From: Hofstenia miamia
Taxonomy: Eukaryota; Xenacoelomorpha; Acoela
DNA length: 64,000 nt
Reading direction: 5' to 3'
Assembly: GCA_004352715.1 (NCBI GenBank)
Contig: SCFE01000005.1
Span: forward strand, 2,840,011 to 2,904,010
Shown here one piece after another: positions 59,337-64,000 of the stretch (position 1 is the stretch's first letter; each line of letters begins with the position of its first letter). The notes beneath the pieces are model-generated. The model was not told the DNA's origin. It did no database searches and was given only the letters and a program-made list of their open reading frames with translations. The position numbers were made by a program, and so were the translations under genes.

Positions 59337-59654
59337 TAAATATAAATAAATGGGGCAACTTTAAAAAAGTAGTTATCTGAGAAATGCAAAAATAAAAGGT
59401 TAATTAAATCGGCGGTTGGGGAAATCTATAATAGAAAAACAAAGAGCAACTCTAAGCTATGATAGCAAAACTGAAATTGACAAAATTTAACACATTGTGC
59501 ATATTAACAAATATTAACAAACAACATATTTCACTTGTTATAAAGTGATGCGTATTATCATACAAAATTAAGCAAATGATATAACGATGTCTGCTATTCA
59601 AATTTATGCACAAATATGGAGCAAACAATCAGATTACAAATGGATAATTATCAC

Positions 59655-60310
59655 CAGGGCTCGGATTATATGCTTTTAGCATATTTTTTTAATGCTTTCG
59701 CATATTTTAGCCGCCGTCACCATAAAAAGAATATTTTAGCTGCTGTCAGCATAATAGCATAAACGTGAGTGCACTTACAAAATAACATGCTCGTCTTTGG
59801 TTGGCACTACTTGTCCAGGTATCATGAGACGCCACTGAGCAGCCAATATACAAGTAACAGCAAGTAACGTTCCTATTACTCCCTAGTTCTATTTCTTAAA
59901 CTGGTTGGTCACAATTTATGGCCCTTCAAAAATATACAGCAAAATTCAGTTTTCTAACAATCAATGGATAAGAACTCTTCACAAACTCGTGTTCTGTTCA
60001 TTTAGCTGCGAAAATGAGCAGCATTTTGAAGCACAGACGTTCAGCAAGTCATCACCGCTTTACTGAAATTGGACAGACTCCACAAACTATCGTTGCTTTG
60101 TTTCAATCTTCATCTACCCAATTCAACAAAAGCAAGAACTTCAAGAAATAACTGACACAGATGCTGCTGGAATCAAACATTCCACTGAACAAACTGAATG
60201 AACCTCTTTCAGGGAGTTCATTTTTTATTACACTGGCTATCATTGTCCCGATGAGTCCACCGCTCGAAAATCGTACATTGACAGCATATATGTTGAGAAT
60301 ATTAATTGAA
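59655..60310 (+). mobile_element. hAT transposon remnant: CAGGG terminus and transposase N-terminal fragment
   Basis: CAGGGCTCGGATTATATGC at 59,655 has the form of a hAT terminus and is followed by cryptic GCATATTTTAGC words. About 360 bases downstream, from 60,014, broken frames encode MSSILKHRRSA and then, from 60,161, ESNIPLNKLNEP followed in the next frame by FREFIFYYTGYHCPDEST and KSYIDSIYVENI. This is the conserved 'IP--KL--P-FR-FL--YT---PDESTLRK-Y' block before the catalytic core of hAT transposases. A frameshift at about 60,205 and a TGA at about 60,307 disable it. No matching right terminus was found. Confidence 0.6.
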
Positions 60311-63300
60311 TTTAAATAAACATTTCAATTATACCTCAGTTACTCAATAGTTATGTAAACAATATACATTATTTCGAATCACATTATCCTTTAATTGAGC
60401 TGTTTTGTCGTGGTCCTTTAATGAAATTTAGAAAATGTATTTAAAAGAATTTCGTGTCTCAGTACAAAACTCTATCAAGTTCAATCAAAGCTTATAACTG
60501 ATATATCAGCTTTGGTTCCGTTCATTTGAGATGTTGCTATGTTCGAGATATGATTGGTAGTCTTAATGTTGTGATGCTAAAATATAAAAGTAAGTTTAAA
60601 TTACTTGATGATTTTTTTCTATTACTATGTAGTATTATTATATCATAGGCAGTATACATACGATTATATGCTAATAAGAAATATGTTCGAAAATTGTAGT
60701 GGGTCGATTCATATCACAACCTGCAGAAAAGAGCAGTTGTTGATTTAATTACTTGATGTATTAAAAGATGTGTGAACATATGAACATTAATGATATTCGC
60801 TAAGTGTTTACGTATTGGTGTTTCAACATTCAAATCGTTTAATACAGTCTACACTATGCTTTTAGGCTATTCTAGCATACTGTTTCTAAATGGTCATGTA
60901 AAAAATTGAAAGACGCTAGCATCAATTTAATACTTCAAAGTACACGGAAGGAATTTAACTTCACTATTTTTTCAATATATTTTTAACATGGACATTTATC
61001 AGTTGAGCAACATCAATTTTGGAAAAATTTGATCTCAAATTTGTATTTTCAAATGCTAATATAAAATGCTTTGTGGAAAAAAATTGAAAAATATAGAAGA
61101 AATTTAAAAACAGACTCAAAGAGAAAATGCAAACTTCTTTAAAAAATTTATTATGACTTTTTGAGTTTTGCATTTTTAACTGTATAGATTAGAAATTTGT
61201 TGTTTATTCCTTTAGAAAATTGATATAGTCAGGTAAAAAATTAGGAATTTCAGCCAGATTTTTTTGCTTCAATCAGGGATTTTAAGTCCAGTTCGAGTTA
61301 CTCGGTCCAAGTTCGACTGTTTACATTTCAAGTTCGAATTCGAGTATTTATTTAAAGAAAATTCCGAGTTCGATCGAATTTTTTCTAATTATTTTCTAAT
61401 AATTTCGAGTTTTCTAAGGTAAAAATGAAATTTAGAAGAATTTTCGAGTGGATTTTTGATCGAGTTCAAGTTTTAATGATTTTTCTTCCGAGTTTTTCCG
61501 ATAGAGTTTTGCGAGCTTATTTGCCTGAAAATTTAAGTGCCATGTGTAAGGAGTAGCACATGTAATACTCATCAAATAAAAGAAACACAAATTTGCACAA
61601 TAACATAAAGATTGCAGCTTACATTTTAGCATACTTGATCCATTTAAGTTAGGACAAGCCTTTAGATTTCAGCTTGATATTTCTAATCTTAGAATTTCTA
61701 CATTATATATTTACCCTACTACTGAGTATGTGATGTGTTTTTGTTTTGTTCATGTAAATCTTTAAGATTTTTATATGGTCTCTTAAATCGGATTTGGAGG
61801 CTACTTAATGCTTACATAATTTCTTTTGGATAAGGATTCATTTAGCATTTTGTATATAAATTGTGTGTAAATATATTTAATAATAATTTATAATTGTTAT
61901 TTTCTAATCACATCCGGGCATCCAATTGAGGATGATTCCCTTTACACTTAGTTGAAATAGCAGAAATGTATGGTATCATAAAAGACTTTCATAAATTACT
62001 TAACTAGTCAGCTACATGTAAAGATGAATCAATTATTAAGCCTTTCATACAAAAAACTCCTATACCTAATAATTTTGGCTTAGGTAACTACTGGAAGCGG
62101 AGTCTGAAGGATCCCCTCATGACACTAGGAATCAGACTTCCCAATGTACAGTTATCTAAGTTGCATTAGTTAATTAAAAACAAGATTTAATATAAAAAAC
62201 TTGATTATGCATTTTATCACAAATTAACAAACTACATGAAGATTCTACAAAAACAATCAATTAAAGATATACAGTAAGATCTCAAAAACTTTCAGGAATG
62301 TGTGTATCAAGGTAATAGAAATACGTATTAACAAGTTTTTAGGCAATCAAGAGTAGATTACTTCTAATTAAAGGGAAAGATGAGTAGGTTAAATTAACAT
62401 AAAAAATTTATTAAGAGTGCAAAATAATTCGACATTTCTCTACTGGTGTTAGGATCTTTCAGCCAAAGGCATCATCCAGCAATCACTGCTCACTGTCAAA
62501 TAGCCAACTATACTTATAAATTTTTTGTATTGGAATTTATTGGAGCTAAATAAATGCTGTTTCCCTACAGCTTTTTAAAAGATTTTTCAATTAGTAATGT
62601 TTTTTTCAAAAGCCAAAGATAAAGTTTAATATTTAATATTTAAAATAGAAAAGGCTGAGAAAGTAAACATAAATATTGATTTGCTTCGAATAATGGTTTT
62701 TATGCTTGCTTTCGATATTTTTATCAACGTTTATATTTAGAAACAGCTAAATGACATTGCAAAAGACAAGTTATTTCCGCTAGAAATTCTTTGTTAAGGC
62801 TTACTGCGATTTTGTATGCATAATACGCCTTTTAATTGTAAATGGGAAATCATTTTTGTGAAAAATGGTGTCTATGGAACACAATTTTTTAGGCTTTGTT
62901 AATTTGAATTGCTGCATTCTGAATCGTCATTTAAAATTAACACAGCTGTACATTTGTACAGATGATATGAGTTCAAATCTCACCAAATCAATAAGGCATA
63001 ATTTGTTATTGGATTGTACTTACAATATGTAAGTTTATTATGTATTAATATTTTTGGTTGTTTCATCATTTACTCCTCAATTTTTAATTTGTAAAATATT
63101 TTATTCAATAAAAGTGAACTTCCAAAACAAATATAAAAATTATAAATATTCATAGAATATAATGAAGAACTGTCAAAACAAGCAAATCAGACTAAGAGCG
63201 AGAACAAGATCTCTATCAAAAACTTACTGGCTATAAATTTATATAGTAATACTAAAAACTGGTATTAGCAAAAAATGCTATTATATATTAGAAAGCATTT

Positions 63301-63490
63301 GTCAATGAATACTACATTGTTAATAAGAAATACAATACAGTTTTATAAAAGAAATAAAATTCCAAGAAACTTGCAAGTAAAGAGTTAATTTTTTGTCTCA
63401 ATACGTGCATTAAAATGATTATCCAAAAAATATTTTTTATTCTAACAAAAATGACAAATTCATATTTTCAAATTAATACTAACATAAAAA
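60311..63490. other. Non-coding stretch with a TTCGAG-rich segment and a diverged repeat
   Basis: At 61,274 a CAGGGATTTTAAGTCC sequence opens a segment to about 61,510 rich in TTCGAGTT and its complement, again like hAT cryptic repeats; no second terminus is clear. At about 62,040-62,300 a diverged relative of the 55,426 repeat occurs. At 62,946-62,990 a small hairpin (TGTACATTTGTACA) followed by GAGTTCAAATCTCACC loosely resembles a pol III B box; no tRNA fold could be drawn. Confidence 0.4.
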
Positions 63491-63491
63491 A

Positions 63492-63725
63492 CTATAATTT
63501 TGTATGATTTAATATTTTCATAATATGCCGTTGGCTAATAGTGACCAAAGCCTCTCTATCACTTCTTAAAGTTCCCTTTTCCCAAATGGATTGAGTTTCT
63601 AATGCACACTTTCTGATTTGTTTAGATTCCAAATTCAAGCAAAAACTAACCTGAACTGGTGTTGTGAGTTGAAAATTCTGTTGGGACAAACCTATTTTCA
63701 TTTTGTCATCAACGCGTAACCTCAA
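63492..63725 (-). CDS. Candidate coding exon, unknown
   Basis: A 77-codon minus-strand frame (starting MRLRVDDKMKIGLSQQNF, later IWEKGTLRSDREALVTISQRH) has balanced amino acid use and no low complexity. A CAG|AAT acceptor-like site lies just upstream and a CAG|GTTAGT donor-like site lies inside (about 63,640), so it may be one or two small exons of a gene continuing past the window edge. No family recognised. Confidence 0.3.
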   Translation of the reverse strand: MRLRVDDKMKIGLSQQNFQLTTPVQVSFCLNLESKQIRKCALETQSIWEKGTLRSDREALVTISQRHIMKILNHTKL

Positions 63726-63769
63726 TATTCTGGATTAGTTTTGCTTTACACAAATATGACATTATAAAT

Positions 63770-63788
63770 ATTATATATATATACATGT

Positions 63789-63822
<34 letters not shown>

Positions 63823-63950
63823 NNNNNNNNNNNNNNNNNNNNNNNNNNNNNNNNNNNNNNNNNNNNNNNNNNNNNNNNNNNNNNNNNNNNNNNNNNNNNN
63901 NNNNNNNNNNNNNNNNNNNNNNNNNNNNNNATATATATATATATATATAC
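63770..63950. repeat. (AT)n array around a 108-base gap
   Basis: (TA)n with a TACATGTAGATA interruption, Ns at 63,823-63,930, then (AT)n again. Confidence 0.95.
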
Positions 63951-64000
63951 CAACCTCCCCACACTCTTATGCAATATGCTTATATGAGCGGAAATCATTG

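Noticed and set aside
62946-62990. B-box-like GAGTTCAAATCTCACC with a small hairpin, a possible tRNA or tRNA-derived SINE
   Set aside because: No matching A box or cloverleaf could be drawn at proper spacing.
1-64000. CRISPR arrays, bacterial operons or riboswitches
   Set aside because: No regular spacer-repeat structure or Shine-Dalgarno-led gene clusters; introns, polyadenylation signals and animal transposons show a eukaryotic nuclear genome.

Overview
The window is invertebrate animal nuclear DNA. It is AT-rich and mostly non-coding, its genes have small exons with GT-AG introns, and it carries animal-type genes (a rhodopsin-like GPCR and a cytosolic malate dehydrogenase) among remnants of many transposon classes. 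Long (AT)n arrays flank most of the assembly gaps. I cannot name the species.

Layout. 1-2,196: an A-rich, long open coding region of unknown family with a frameshift, cut by a 1-kb gap. 3,197-13,400: largely empty, with a non-LTR retrotransposon fragment (about 4.0-4.3 kb), a hAT-like MITE and AT arrays. 13,480-14,029 (minus): a probable unrecognised spliced gene. 16,274-16,630 (minus): a Tc1-type transposase fragment. 18,922-23,168 (plus): a two-exon class A GPCR whose second exon has a single-base frame break. 26.4-29.1 kb: a decayed Jockey/CR1-like LINE. 29.7-33.2 kb: three consecutive hAT-like non-autonomous elements, each with an 8-bp target duplication. 35,350-39,168 (minus): cytosolic malate dehydrogenase with seven of its coding exons recovered; its introns hold a LINE fragment and a transposase scrap. 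39.9-40.3 kb: another Tc1 transposase fragment.

42,249-53,484: a decayed Polinton/Maverick, the virus-like DNA transposon class. It has terminal inverted repeats of about 1.6-1.8 kb. Reading on the minus strand it holds remnants of a packaging ATPase, a retroviral-type integrase (with an internal 251-bp tandem duplication), a small basic protein, a major capsid protein, an adenain-like protease and two diverged copies of the minor capsid gene. One minor capsid copy is split by an 821-bp MITE with TA target duplications. I see no DNA polymerase B. The element sits in a domain of roughly 16 kb (about 41.3-57.9 kb) with very few CpG sites. A repeat family with one copy inside the domain (41.64 kb) and one outside (12.48 kb) shows the loss site by site as CpG to TpG/CpA.

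53.5-64.0 kb: mainly repeats, including a 275-bp exact duplication on both sides of a 21-base gap (probably an unmerged contig overlap), a hAT transposase fragment behind a CAGGG terminus, and two weak candidate short coding segments. The host genes show no operon or shared pathway; the transposons dominate the structure.
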